Part shown: piece after piece, positions 51,973 through 59,365 of the stretch
Layout of the letters: each line of letters opens with the position of its first letter
Numbering within the stretch: the stretch's first letter is position 1
Source of the DNA: Geodermatophilus saharensis
Lineage (GTDB): Bacteria; Actinomycetota; Actinomycetes; Mycobacteriales; Geodermatophilaceae
DNA: 64,000 bases
NCBI RefSeq assembly: GCF_900188205.1
Contig: NZ_FZOH01000002.1
Span: forward strand, 434,001-498,000
Direction: 5' to 3'
Notes under the pieces: generated by a model
The model's input: only the letters and a program-made list of their open reading frames with translations
The model's database searches: none
What the model was told of the DNA's origin: nothing
Position numbers and translations under genes: made by a program

Positions 51973-52488
51973 ATGACGTCCTTGACCACGGACCGGCTGC
52001 TCCTGCGGCCGCTGACCGAGGCCGACCTGCCGGAGCTGCACCGCGGCGTCTGGAGTGACCCCGCGGTCACCTGGGACGGGGTGGCGCGCACGCCGGACCA
52101 GTCGCGCGACCGGCTGCGCGACGCCGTCGAGCACTGGCACCGGCACGGCTTCGGGATGTGGGCGGCGGTCCGCCGCGACACCGGGGAACTGTGCGGGTTC
52201 GGCGGGCTGCAGCGGCTCGAGGGCGGCGACGAGGTCGAGGTCGGCTACTACCTGTCCCGGTCCTGCTGGGGCTCCGGGCTCGGCACGGAGATCGCCCGGG
52301 AGGCGCTCCGGCACGGCTTCGAGGACCTGCACCTCGACCGCGTCGTCGCCGTCGTCCGCCCGGGCAACGACGCCTCCCGCAGGGTGCTGGCCAAGGCCGG
52401 CATGCGCTTCGACCACCAGGCCCGGCACTACGACGCCGACGTCGAGGTCTGGGTGGCCCGGCCTCAGCCGTGCAACGAGGGCCGGTAG
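51973..52488 (+). CDS. GNAT acetyltransferase (RimJ/RimL type)
   Basis: A 171-residue N-acetyltransferase. TTDRLLLRPLTEADLPELHR starts the fold. VEVGYYLSRSCWGSGLGTEIA followed by REALRHGFEDLHLDRV carries the acetyl-CoA pyrophosphate loop (Q/RxxGxG as SGLGTE). RVVAVVRPGNDASRRVLAKAG is the typical family end. The substrate is probably an N-terminal or small-molecule amine. ATG start. It diverges from the CGNR gene and overlaps the convergent RibD-like gene at its 3' end by 25 bases. Confidence 0.88.
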   Translation: MTSLTTDRLLLRPLTEADLPELHRGVWSDPAVTWDGVARTPDQSRDRLRDAVEHWHRHGFGMWAAVRRDTGELCGFGGLQRLEGGDEVEVGYYLSRSCWGSGLGTEIAREALRHGFEDLHLDRVVAVVRPGNDASRRVLAKAGMRFDHQARHYDADVEVWVARPQPCNEGR

Positions 52489-53048
52489 ACCAGCTCCAGG
52501 GTGCGGCCGTCGAGCGTGCGGCTCTCCAGCAGCTCGAGGTCGAAGTCGGCCGCGCCGGCGAAGACCGGGTCCGTCCCGGTGCGACCGGAGATGACGGGGA
52601 AGACCGTCACCTGCACGCGGTCGACCAGCCCGGCTGCCATGAGCGAGCGGTTCATCGACAGGCTGCCGTGCGAGCGCAGCGGCACGTCCGACTCCTCCTT
52701 GAGCCGGGCGACGACGTCGACGGCGTCCCCGCTCACCAGGGTCGCGTGCGGCCAGTCGAGCGGGCCCTCGAGCGTCGCCGAGACCACCGTCGTCGGCAGG
52801 GTCCGCATCCGGGTGTTCAGCGGGTCCTGCGCCTCCGACTCCTCGGTGAGCGGGTCCAGCAGCGCCACGAACTCCCGGTAGGTGTTGCCCCCGAGGACCA
52901 GCCGCTGCTCCTGCCGGTACTGGGCGAGGCGGTGGTCGAGGAACTCGGGGCCCTGCTTGCCCCAGAAGCCGCCCCAGTCGCCGCCCTCGCCGTAGGAGCC
53001 GAAGCCGTCGAGGGTGCAGAGGACGTCGAAGGTGTAGACGGCGGTCAC
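52464..53048 (-). CDS. RibD C-terminal/dihydrofolate reductase-like protein
   Basis: A 194-residue protein of the RibD-C/DHFR-like fold. YTFDVLCTLDGFGSYGEGGD, LVLGGNTYREFVALLDPLT, LKEESDVPLRSHGSLSMNRS and VQVTVFPVISGRTGTDPVFAG match the family. Such proteins reduce flavin precursors or pterins with NADPH; the substrate here is not known. A second member lies at 61260. GTG start. It has a 25-base 3' overlap with the GNAT gene. Confidence 0.85.
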   Translation of the reverse strand: MTAVYTFDVLCTLDGFGSYGEGGDWGGFWGKQGPEFLDHRLAQYRQEQRLVLGGNTYREFVALLDPLTEESEAQDPLNTRMRTLPTTVVSATLEGPLDWPHATLVSGDAVDVVARLKEESDVPLRSHGSLSMNRSLMAAGLVDRVQVTVFPVISGRTGTDPVFAGAADFDLELLESRTLDGRTLELVYRPSLHG

Positions 53049-53277
53049 GGTTCTCTCCTCGGGCGCTGGCGATCGGGTCGGGGTGCAGACCGGGGAGCCG
53101 GGCGCGACTCATCGCCCGCAGCTCACGGTGCACGCCTCGTGGGAGTGCCCACCGCCTTCTCCCCGTGCGTCCCGATGGGCCCTCCGGTCGGCGGAGGAGA
53201 GGTACGGTGCGCCTCACCCTGCCGGTCGTTCGGCAGGTGCCGGTCATGCCCACGACCAGCAGATCAGACGGTGATCG

Positions 53278-54423
53278 GTGGCGGACAACACCGCGGGACG
53301 GGGTCCCGGTCAGCGACCTCCGCGCCTCCTGGGGATCTTCGCCCACCCCGACGACGAGACCGTCTGCGCCGGCGGCACGTTCGCCAAGTACGCGAGCGCC
53401 GGTGCCGAGGTCCACGTGGTCTCCCTCACCAGAGGGGGAGCCGGCCAGATCAGGGACGCCGGTGCGGCGACCAGGGCCACCCTGAAGGCCGTCCGCGAGG
53501 AGGAGCTCGCCGCGGCCGGCGAGGTCCTGGGGCTCACCCGGGCGAGCTGCCTCGACCTCCCGGACGGCGGGCTCCCCGACGTCGACGCCGGCACCCTGGT
53601 CGGTCTCGCGTCGGACCTGCTCGCCGACGTCGACCCCGACGTGGTCGTGACCTTCGGCCCGGACGGGTTCTCAGGGCACCCGGACCACGTGGCCGTGGGC
53701 GCCGCGGTCACGGCGGCCTGCCGCGAGCTGCGACCCGCCGCGGCGCTCCGGCTCTTCCACTGCCACCTGCCGCGCAGCGGCATGCTGCTGCGCGACCGCC
53801 TCGCCCAGTGGGTGGTCGAACTGACCACCCGCTTCAAGGGCACGAGGGACTTCGTCCGCGCCCTGTCGGTCTTCTCGCGCGAGACGACGGCGCTCGGGTA
53901 CGCGGCCGACTTCGTCACCGTCGAGTGGTTCCCTGCCGGCTCCTACCTGATCGAGCAGGGCGAGGAGGCGACGGTGATGTACTTCCTGCTGTCCGGCCAG
54001 GTGGAGATCCGCCGGGAGGACGCCGACGGCCGGGTCCGCGTCGTGGACCGGTCCGGCCCCGGGGAGTTCATCGGCGAGGAGGGCATCGCCACCGGCCGGC
54101 CGCGCAACGCGCACGTGGTCGCCCTCGACGACGTGACGAGCCTGGCGTTCCTGGCCTCGGACCCCGCTGCCGTCTACGGGCAGGTCCCCGCGAGGACCAG
54201 AGCGCTGCCGTCAGGGGACCTGATCGACGCCGGGGTGACCACGTGCATCGACGTCTCGGACTTCGTCGGTCACAAGATCCGCGCCACCGCGGCGCACCGG
54301 ACCCAGTACCCGATCGATCCGGGGATGTTCCCCGAGTCGATCCTCCGCGAGATGTTCGGCGTCGAGTACTTCGTCCGGGTGCTGCCGGAGCCGGAACTGA
54401 GGACGTCGCTGTTCGACGAGTGA
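53278..54423 (+). CDS. PIG-L (LmbE-like) deacetylase with an inserted cyclic nucleotide-binding domain
   Basis: A 381-residue protein. The PIG-L zinc motif AHPDDE is at residues 22-27, and SGHPDHVAVG at about 132-141. Between them and the C-terminal PIG-L part (TTCIDVSDFVGHKIRATAAH, FPESILREMFGVEYFVRVL) lies a cNMP-binding domain, residues about 205-300. It shows FPAGSYLIEQGEEATVMYFL, LSGQVEIRRE, and a phosphate-binding-cassette-like GEFIGEEGIATGRPRNAHVVA. So deacetylation may be controlled by cAMP or cGMP; that is inference. GTG start at 53278. It is monocistronic with 229 bases upstream. Confidence 0.85.
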   Translation: MADNTAGRGPGQRPPRLLGIFAHPDDETVCAGGTFAKYASAGAEVHVVSLTRGGAGQIRDAGAATRATLKAVREEELAAAGEVLGLTRASCLDLPDGGLPDVDAGTLVGLASDLLADVDPDVVVTFGPDGFSGHPDHVAVGAAVTAACRELRPAAALRLFHCHLPRSGMLLRDRLAQWVVELTTRFKGTRDFVRALSVFSRETTALGYAADFVTVEWFPAGSYLIEQGEEATVMYFLLSGQVEIRREDADGRVRVVDRSGPGEFIGEEGIATGRPRNAHVVALDDVTSLAFLASDPAAVYGQVPARTRALPSGDLIDAGVTTCIDVSDFVGHKIRATAAHRTQYPIDPGMFPESILREMFGVEYFVRVLPEPELRTSLFDE

Positions 54424-54453
54424 GGGCGAGCCTCCCCCTACCGCGGCGCCCCG

Positions 54454-55263
54454 TCAGGCGACCGCCGCGAGGCTGGCGAACACGATGACGTTGTCCTGGT
54501 AGTCGCCGGTGTCCTCGTCGAACGTGCCGCCGCAGGTGATCAGGCGCAGGCCGGCGTGGTCGATGTCGCCGTACACCTCGTCGGTCGGGAAGTCGTCCTT
54601 GGGGTGCTCCTCGACGCGGTCGACCCGGAAGGTGACGACGGTGCCGTCCGCGCGGTCGACGACGACGGTGTCCCCGCGGCGCAGCTCCCGCAGCCCGTAG
54701 AACGCTCCCGGTTCACCGTCCCAGTCGACGTGGCCGGCGAGGACGGCGGGGCCGAGCTGGCCGGGTGTCGGGCCGCCGTCGTACCAACCGACCGGATAGG
54801 CACCCGGCGGGACCTCCATGGATCCGTCCCGCTCCAGGCCCAGCTGCATGATCCGGGACGTCACCCCGAGCGCCGGGATCCGGACCCGGCTGGGGGTGCT
54901 GGCCGGCAGCTGCCCCGCGCTGGCCGCAGGAGTGACCGCCTGGGCGGCAGGCGCGGACGGCGTCGCGGTCGCGGTGACCGGCGGGGCGTCCACGGCGAGG
55001 GGGACGTCGAGTCGGACGGAGTCACCCACGTCCTGGGGCAGGACGACGATCGCAGCGATGCCCGCGGCCGCGAGCACCGCGGAGGTACCCGCCCACGCTC
55101 GCGCCGCGCGGGGCCGGGCCGGGCGGACGGTGCCGCGACGGGGCCGTCCGTAGCGGGTGACGCGAGGCGGCCGGGCGAGCAGGGCCGCCAGTTCCGCGTC
55201 GGTGCCCGACGCCCTCGCAGTCGGTGGCGGTGGCGGTGGCGGGTACGCCGCGACGATGCGCAC
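54454..55263 (-). CDS. Class E/F sortase-like protein
   Basis: A 269-residue membrane-anchored transpeptidase. A long Pro-rich cytoplasmic N terminus precedes one membrane helix (AGTSAVLAAAGIAAIVVLPQ). After an Ala/Thr/Pro linker comes the sortase barrel. It has VRIPALGVTSRIMQLGLERD, catalytic His178 in LAGHVDWDG and Cys244 in LITCGG. I could not confidently place the third catalytic Arg. GTG start at 55263. The adjacent excalibur protein is a possible substrate. A strong hairpin separates the two genes. Confidence 0.85.
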   Translation of the reverse strand: MRIVAAYPPPPPPPTARASGTDAELAALLARPPRVTRYGRPRRGTVRPARPRAARAWAGTSAVLAAAGIAAIVVLPQDVGDSVRLDVPLAVDAPPVTATATPSAPAAQAVTPAASAGQLPASTPSRVRIPALGVTSRIMQLGLERDGSMEVPPGAYPVGWYDGGPTPGQLGPAVLAGHVDWDGEPGAFYGLRELRRGDTVVVDRADGTVVTFRVDRVEEHPKDDFPTDEVYGDIDHAGLRLITCGGTFDEDTGDYQDNVIVFASLAAVA

Positions 55264-55269
55264 CGCGCC

Positions 55270-55302
55270 ACCCGCCCCGGCCACCGTGTGGCCGGGGCGG
55301 GT
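55270..55302 (-). terminator. Strong hairpin between excalibur and sortase genes
   Basis: A perfect 15-bp stem (55270-55284 with 55288-55302) has a CGT loop, 32 bases after the excalibur stop and just before the sortase start. It would limit read-through into the sortase gene. Confidence 0.7.
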
Positions 55303-55333
55303 GTCGGGCGCGCGGTGCCGCACGTCGCGGAGG

Positions 55334-55768
55334 TCAGACGGTCGCGCGGGAGCTGCGCCGGGCAGCGAACGCAGCCCCACCGGCCGCGGTCAGCGCGACG
55401 CCGCCCAGGACGTAGGGCAGGGCGCTGGCGTCGTCGCCGGAGGCGCTGCCGTCACCGGCGGCAACGGCACCCGCCGGACGGGTCGCGACCTGAGCGCCAC
55501 CGGTCGTGGCGCCACCCGTGCTACCTGCCTGGGTGCCCGTGGTGGACGAGGCCGGCGCGTACGCGTAGTCCTCACATGCCACGCCGTCATCATCGCCATC
55601 GAGGCGCTCGGGGTCACCAGGGACCGCGTCGTAGGCAGCCTGAGCCGCAGCCTGGCTGGGGAAGTCGGGGCAGTCTCGATCGGCGGCGTGGGCCGTGCCG
55701 GCGAAACCGAAGGACAGGGCCGCGGTGAACAGGACACCAGCGGCGGCGGTGGTGGTGTTACGACGCAT
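55334..55768 (-). CDS. Secreted excalibur-domain protein
   Basis: A 144-residue surface protein. A signal peptide (RRNTTTAAAGVLFTAALSFG) precedes the excalibur calcium-binding motif, DRDCPDFPSQAAAQAAYDAV followed by LDGDDDGVACE with DxDxDGxxCE. A Thr/Gly/Ala-rich linker follows, then a C-terminal hydrophobic segment and basic tail (ALPYVLGGVALTAAGGAAFA, then ARRSSR). That end is like a cell-wall sorting signal but lacks a clear LPxTG or LAxTG. It precedes the sortase gene on the same strand. Confidence 0.87.
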   Translation of the reverse strand: MRRNTTTAAAGVLFTAALSFGFAGTAHAADRDCPDFPSQAAAQAAYDAVPGDPERLDGDDDGVACEDYAYAPASSTTGTQAGSTGGATTGGAQVATRPAGAVAAGDGSASGDDASALPYVLGGVALTAAGGAAFAARRSSRATV

Positions 55769-55972
55769 GATCGGGACTCCAGAGGTCTGCGGGGTGAGGC
55801 GGTTGCCACCCTCACACGGCGGAGCCGTTCCGATACGGCGTGTTCTGGAAACGCATGTGCCAGTGATGTCTCGAGAGTTCGGCGACTCCAGCCAGGTCCG
55901 CTCACACGCGTCCCACGCGAACCAGGAGCAGCGCGACGTGGAGCCGCGCCAACCACCTCGCGCGTCAGCAGG

Positions 55973-56010
55973 CCCTCGGCACTCAGCTCACGGCCACCGC
56001 GCGCCGAGGG
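55973..56010 (-). terminator. Weak candidate terminator after rnpB
   Basis: CCCTCGGC (55973-55980) pairs with GCCGAGGG (56003-56010), an 8-bp stem with a 22-nt loop just beyond the RNase P RNA 3' end. There is no T-run. The 256 bases between the excalibur gene and rnpB otherwise show no gene. Confidence 0.35.
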
Positions 56011-56024
56011 CAGGCGGGGACGAC

Positions 56025-56440
56025 GGACGAGTCGGCCTGTACGCCGGGTTCTGTCCTCGGGCGCCTCGCGGCCTCCCGATGGGCGGTCATCCATCTAGGC
56101 CCGCCGTTGCCGGCGGGCTCGAGCGGTCCACCCGCAGGCCTCGGGCGGGCAGCCCTCGAACGCCTGCGCGGGACACCGGCCGGTCGCCCGGCCGCCGTCC
56201 CTTCTCGACCTTGCTCCGGGTGGGGTTTACCGAGCCGCACCGGTCACCCGGTGCGCTGGTGGTCTCTTACACCACCGTTTCACCCTGACCAGCGGCTGGC
56301 CGCCGGCGGTCTGTTCTCTGTGGCACTGTCCCGCGGGTCACCCCGGGTCGCCGTTAGCGACCACCCTGCCCTGTGGAGCCCGGACGTTCCTCGGCGACGG
56401 GGTCTCCCCCGCCGACGCGACCGCCCGGCCGACTCGTCCG
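56025..56440 (-). ncRNA. rnpB: RNase P RNA, bacterial type A
   Basis: The catalytic RNA that trims tRNA 5' ends. On the minus strand the conserved blocks appear in order: GAGGAACGTCCGGGCTCCAC, GGTGGTCGCTAACGGCGAC, GTGCCACAGAGAACAGACCG, GGGTGAAACGGTGGTGTAAG, GGTAAACCCCACCCGGAGCA, then TAGATGGATGACCGC and ACAGAACCCGGCGTACAGGC. The ends pair (GACGAGTC with GACTCGTC) as helix P1. Length about 416 nt, normal for actinobacteria. Open reading frames crossing this region are spurious. Confidence 0.97.
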
Positions 56441-56451
56441 TCGTACCGGCC

Positions 56452-56457
56452 AGTCTA
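56452..56457 (-). promoter_or_regulatory. Predicted minus 10 box of rnpB
   Basis: TAGACT on the minus strand ends 12 bases before the predicted RNA 5' end at about 56440. No convincing minus 35 box was found. Confidence 0.45.
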
Positions 56458-56534
56458 CGGGCCGTCCGACGGCGGTCCGCGACGTGCCGTCGTCACCGAC
56501 ACGCGGAGCGCAATGCGACACGCCGTCGGTCACC

Positions 56535-56570
56535 TGCCAACTCCTCCAGTTCACCGCCCAGGAGTTGGCA
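56535..56570. repeat. Perfect 11-bp inverted repeat between the two RNA promoters
   Basis: TGCCAACTCCT (56535-56545) pairs with AGGAGTTGGCA (56560-56570), a 14-nt spacer between. The right arm contains the TTGGCA minus 35 of the riboswitch promoter. Each arm places TTGGCA on opposite strands. Confidence 0.6.
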
Positions 56571-56593
56571 CGAGTGCACAAGCCCTCTACGGT
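56565..56593 (+). promoter_or_regulatory. Predicted promoter of riboswitch transcript
   Basis: TTGGCA (56565-56570) is 17 bases from TACGGT (56588-56593). The transcript would begin just before the riboswitch. Confidence 0.6.
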
Positions 56594-56597
56594 TTGC

Positions 56598-56800
56598 CGC
56601 GTCCGGCCGGTCGTCGAGTCCCCCGACCGGGGGAACCGCGCCGGATGCCGCCGAGTCGGGGCCACGCCCGTGGACCCGAGCCGGGGACCCACCGCACCAC
56701 TGGGGTGAGTCCCGCCTCCCGAGCCCCGCTCGGAGGCGGGTAGGGCGCATCCCCGCCCGAACCCGTCAGCTGACCCGGTAGGCGGCCACGGGAGAAAGGG
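56598..56800 (+). promoter_or_regulatory. c-di-AMP riboswitch (ydaO-yuaA type)
   Basis: The plus strand carries the conserved blocks of actinobacterial ydaO leaders, as found upstream of rpfA in Streptomyces: a CGAGTCCCCCGACCGGGGGA-type stem, CCGAGCCGGGGACCCA, TGGGGTGAGTCC, a GC-rich stem, and AACCCGTCAGCTGACCCGGT followed by AGGCGG. Such RNAs usually lower expression when c-di-AMP is high. A hairpin, GTGCGCC/GGCGCAC (56815-56833), follows and may be the expression platform. The leader runs on 270 bases to the gene at 57072 without another gene. Confidence 0.85.
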
Positions 56801-57071
56801 AGATCTGCACCGAGGTGCGCCGCAGTGGCGCACGCCCTCGCGCGCCTCGCCCTCCAGACACCGCCGCCGCGACCCGCCCGCACCCCGGCCGGTCGCCGCG
56901 TGGACGAGCACGGACCCGACGGTCACCGCGTCGGCCTGCCCTCCCGGGCACGGCCTCCACGTGGGGCCTCTGCCCGGCTGCCCGTCCCCCTCGGTCACCC
57001 CTCATCCGCGACGGGGACCCGCCCAGTGCCGGCGGCGTCCCTGCGGACCATCGTCAGGAGCTCTCTTCACC

Positions 57072-57710
57072 ATGCCCTCGAACACCCACCGCCGCACCGG
57101 CGTCCGCCGGACCCTGACCGTCGGCGCCGCCGCCGTCGTCTTCGGCCTCGCCGGGCAGTCCGTCGCCCAGGCCAACGACTGGGACCGGGGCCGGGACTGG
57201 GACCGCGGCTGGGACCGCTGGGACCGGACGGCCGCCACCGCCCAGGCCGAGGCCCCCGCGCCGGCCCCGGAGGCGGCTCCCGCCCCCGCCGCGGCCCCCG
57301 CGGTGCCCGCCGGGGCCGCGGCACCGGCGCCGTCCGTGGCGCTGCCCGTCTCGACCGACCTGAGCGGCAAGCCGACCCCCAGCTCGACCGCATACAGCGC
57401 GTGGGCGCCGCACGTCCGCCCGGTCGTCGCCGACGTCACCGCGACCCACGGGGTGTCCACGGTCCTCACCCGGCCCGGCCACTCGCCCACCCAGCAGCTC
57501 GCCGCGGACTTCATGGTCTACGCCGACTCGGCCAAGGGTGACGCCGTCGCCCAGTACGTGATCGACAATGCCGAGCAGTTCGACGTCGAGTACGTCATCT
57601 GGAAGCAGCGGATCTTCATCATCGGCGGCTCCGGCTGGCAGGCGATGGAGGACCGCGGGTCGATCACCGCCAACCACTACGACCACGTGCACGTCAGCTT
57701 CAACCCCTGA
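57072..57710 (+). CDS. Secreted peptidase-like cell-wall protein, c-di-AMP riboswitch controlled
   Basis: A 212-residue exported protein. A signal peptide (RRTLTVGAAAVVFGLAGQSV) is followed by a Trp-Asp-Arg repeat (about residues 38-52), an Ala/Pro linker, and a C-terminal domain of about 110 residues. That domain shows the pattern of actinobacterial VanY/peptidase-like domains (QQLAADFMVYADSAKGDAVA, VEYVIWKQRIFIIGGSGWQA, DRGSITANHYDHVHVSF). The late HxHV may bind zinc. The usual SDH motif is altered here (PGHSPTQQLAAD). It probably acts on peptidoglycan. ATG with an AGGAG site. Confidence 0.8.
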   Translation: MPSNTHRRTGVRRTLTVGAAAVVFGLAGQSVAQANDWDRGRDWDRGWDRWDRTAATAQAEAPAPAPEAAPAPAAAPAVPAGAAAPAPSVALPVSTDLSGKPTPSSTAYSAWAPHVRPVVADVTATHGVSTVLTRPGHSPTQQLAADFMVYADSAKGDAVAQYVIDNAEQFDVEYVIWKQRIFIIGGSGWQAMEDRGSITANHYDHVHVSFNP

Positions 57711-57758
57711 CCGGCGCAGGACGCGGCCCCGTGCCCCCCGGGGTCGCGTCCTCGTCCT

Positions 57759-57812
57759 CACCGTGCGGTGCCCGACCTCACCCCGCAGCGCGAGGTCGGG
57801 CACCGCACGGTG
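57759..57812. terminator. Strong bidirectional hairpin
   Basis: A perfect 21-bp stem (57759-57779 with 57792-57812) has a 12-nt loop, lying between the convergent stops at 57710 and 57847. Confidence 0.8.
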
Positions 57813-57846
57813 CCGTCGGACAGCTGCCACCCGACCCGGGCGGCGG

Positions 57847-58569
57847 TCAGCCGGCGTAGAGCGCGAACCCGGCCAGCCGGCGCCCGGCGTCGTCGGCCGG
57901 CGTCGCCATCTCGACCTGCCGCCGCGCCTGCTCCTCGACCGGGTCGTCCGACAGCGCCTGCAGGTAGCGGCGGTGCTCGGCCAGCGAGGCCACCGCCCGG
58001 TCGACGACGCCGGTGACGTCGACGGTGTGCGTCACGCCCACCGGCGTGGAGACGGCGGTCCACCGCACGCCCCGCCACGGCTCCGGGTCGGCGAGCTCGG
58101 GGAAGATCCACTCGTTCGCCGCGTCGCCGACGGCGTCGATGGCCGAGCGGCCCAGCGCGCGGTGGTCGGCGCTGTTCCAGTAGGCCGGTGTCACGCCCGG
58201 CGGCGTCCACGTCTCCCCGAAGTGCATCGTGACCACCAGCTCCGGGCGGTGCCGGCGGACCGCCGCGGCCAGCGACCGCCGCAGGTCCAGCCCCTCCGTG
58301 AGCCGGCCGTCGGGGTGGCCGAGGAACTCCACCACCGACACCCCCACCGCCGCCGCGGCCGCCCGCTGCTCGCGCTCGCGCAGCGGCCCGGCGGCCTCCG
58401 GCGGCAGCCCGGCGATGCCGGCCTCCCCGCTGGTGGCCAGCACGTAGCGGACGTCGCGCCCGGCGGCGGTCCACGCGGCGACGGCGGCCGCGCAGCCGTA
58501 CTCGACGTCGTCGGGGTGGGCGACGACGACCAGCGCGCGTTCCCAGTCCTCGGGCAGCGGTTCGACCAT
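57847..58569 (-). CDS. PIG-L (LmbE-like) family deacetylase
   Basis: A 240-residue zinc-dependent N-acetylglucosaminyl deacetylase-type protein. VVVAHPDDVEYGCAAAVAAW holds the zinc motif. LGHPDGRLTEGLDLRRSLAA and VVTMHFGETWTPPGVTPAY follow, then SADHRALGRSAIDAV with the third ligand. It has no inserted domain, unlike the paralogue at 53278. In actinobacteria related enzymes act in mycothiol synthesis (MshB), but this one may have another substrate. ATG start. Confidence 0.88.
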   Translation of the reverse strand: MVEPLPEDWERALVVVAHPDDVEYGCAAAVAAWTAAGRDVRYVLATSGEAGIAGLPPEAAGPLREREQRAAAAAVGVSVVEFLGHPDGRLTEGLDLRRSLAAAVRRHRPELVVTMHFGETWTPPGVTPAYWNSADHRALGRSAIDAVGDAANEWIFPELADPEPWRGVRWTAVSTPVGVTHTVDVTGVVDRAVASLAEHRRYLQALSDDPVEEQARRQVEMATPADDAGRRLAGFALYAG

Positions 58570-58619
58570 CCCGGCAGTCTGCCCGGCTCCGCCCGTGGCG
58601 CGGGCGACGCGCGCGGGTG

Positions 58620-58910
58620 TCAGCGGCCGGCCGCCCGCACCCGGTAGGTGGAGCACTGCTCGGCCAGGGCGCGCACGTGGACCACGTGCACCGCCGGGTC
58701 GGCGAGCAGCTCCTGGAGGGCCGGCTCGACGTCCTCCCCCTCCGGGACGACCCGGATGGCCGCGTGATCCGGCGACCCGTCCTCGCGGTGGCCGCGCAGC
58801 ACCCGCGGCCCCTCGCGCAGCTCCGGGGGCAGCCCGGCGTCCTCCGCCCAGCCCTCGCACGGCCGGGCGTGCACGGTGAGGACGGGGGCGGGGCGCGTGG
58901 TGGTCGTCAC
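58620..58910 (-). CDS. Hypothetical protein
   Basis: A 96-residue soluble protein with a beta-alpha look (VLTVHARPCEGWAEDAGLPP, HAAIRVVPEGEDVEPALQEL, then LADPAVHVVHVRALAEQCST). No family recognised. GTG start at 58910 (VTTTTRPAPV). It sits 50 bases upstream of the deacetylase gene on the same strand. Confidence 0.55.
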   Translation of the reverse strand: MTTTTRPAPVLTVHARPCEGWAEDAGLPPELREGPRVLRGHREDGSPDHAAIRVVPEGEDVEPALQELLADPAVHVVHVRALAEQCSTYRVRAAGR

Positions 58911-58981
58911 GCCCCCACCGTCGTCGTCGCCGGGTCCGTGGTCCGGCGGGAACCGGACGCCGCGTCCCGGACAGGAGCGGA

Positions 58982-59341
58982 TCAGCGCGCCCGCGCCACG
59001 CGCAGCGCCGCGCCGATCAGCGGCACCTGCAGCGGCAGCCGCACCACCCCGGCCGCCAGCAGCGCCGGCCGGCCGCGGGCCACCCGCAGGTGGTGCAGGT
59101 GCGCGGGCACGAAGGACGCCAGCAGCCCGGTGGCCAGCCAGCCCCCGGCCCGCCGGGTCGGGGGCGCGGTGAGCAGCGCCGCGGCGGCCACCTCGGCGAC
59201 GCCGCTGCCGAGCACCCAGGCGCGGGCGTCCCCGAGCTCGGGCGGGACCAGCCACTCGTAGGTCCGCGGCCGCACGAGGTGCAGCACGCCGGACCCGCCC
59301 AGGGCGGCGGCCAGCCAGGTCGCGGGGGCGGGCGGTCGCAT
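58982..59341 (-). CDS. DoxX-like small membrane protein
   Basis: A 119-residue membrane protein with about four helices: AALGGSGVLHLVRPRTYEWL, WVLGSGVAEVAAAALLTA, GGWLATGLLASFVPAHLHHL and VVRLPLQVPLIGAALRV. The helix layout and HLVRP-type motif resemble DoxX/DoxD-related proteins. The role is unknown. ATG at 59341. It diverges from the TauE gene. Confidence 0.7.
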   Translation of the reverse strand: MRPPAPATWLAAALGGSGVLHLVRPRTYEWLVPPELGDARAWVLGSGVAEVAAAALLTAPPTRRAGGWLATGLLASFVPAHLHHLRVARGRPALLAAGVVRLPLQVPLIGAALRVARAR

Positions 59342-59365
59342 GCGGTCACCGTAGGCTCCGGCTCC

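Noticed and set aside
53278..54423. Possibility that the inserted cyclic-nucleotide domain results from a frameshift or mis-join
   Set aside because: The whole protein is in one frame with even codon use and both PIG-L halves intact around the insertion.
56107..56781. Reading frames across 55.9-56.8 kb
   Set aside because: They cross RNase P RNA and the riboswitch and have no protein-like features.
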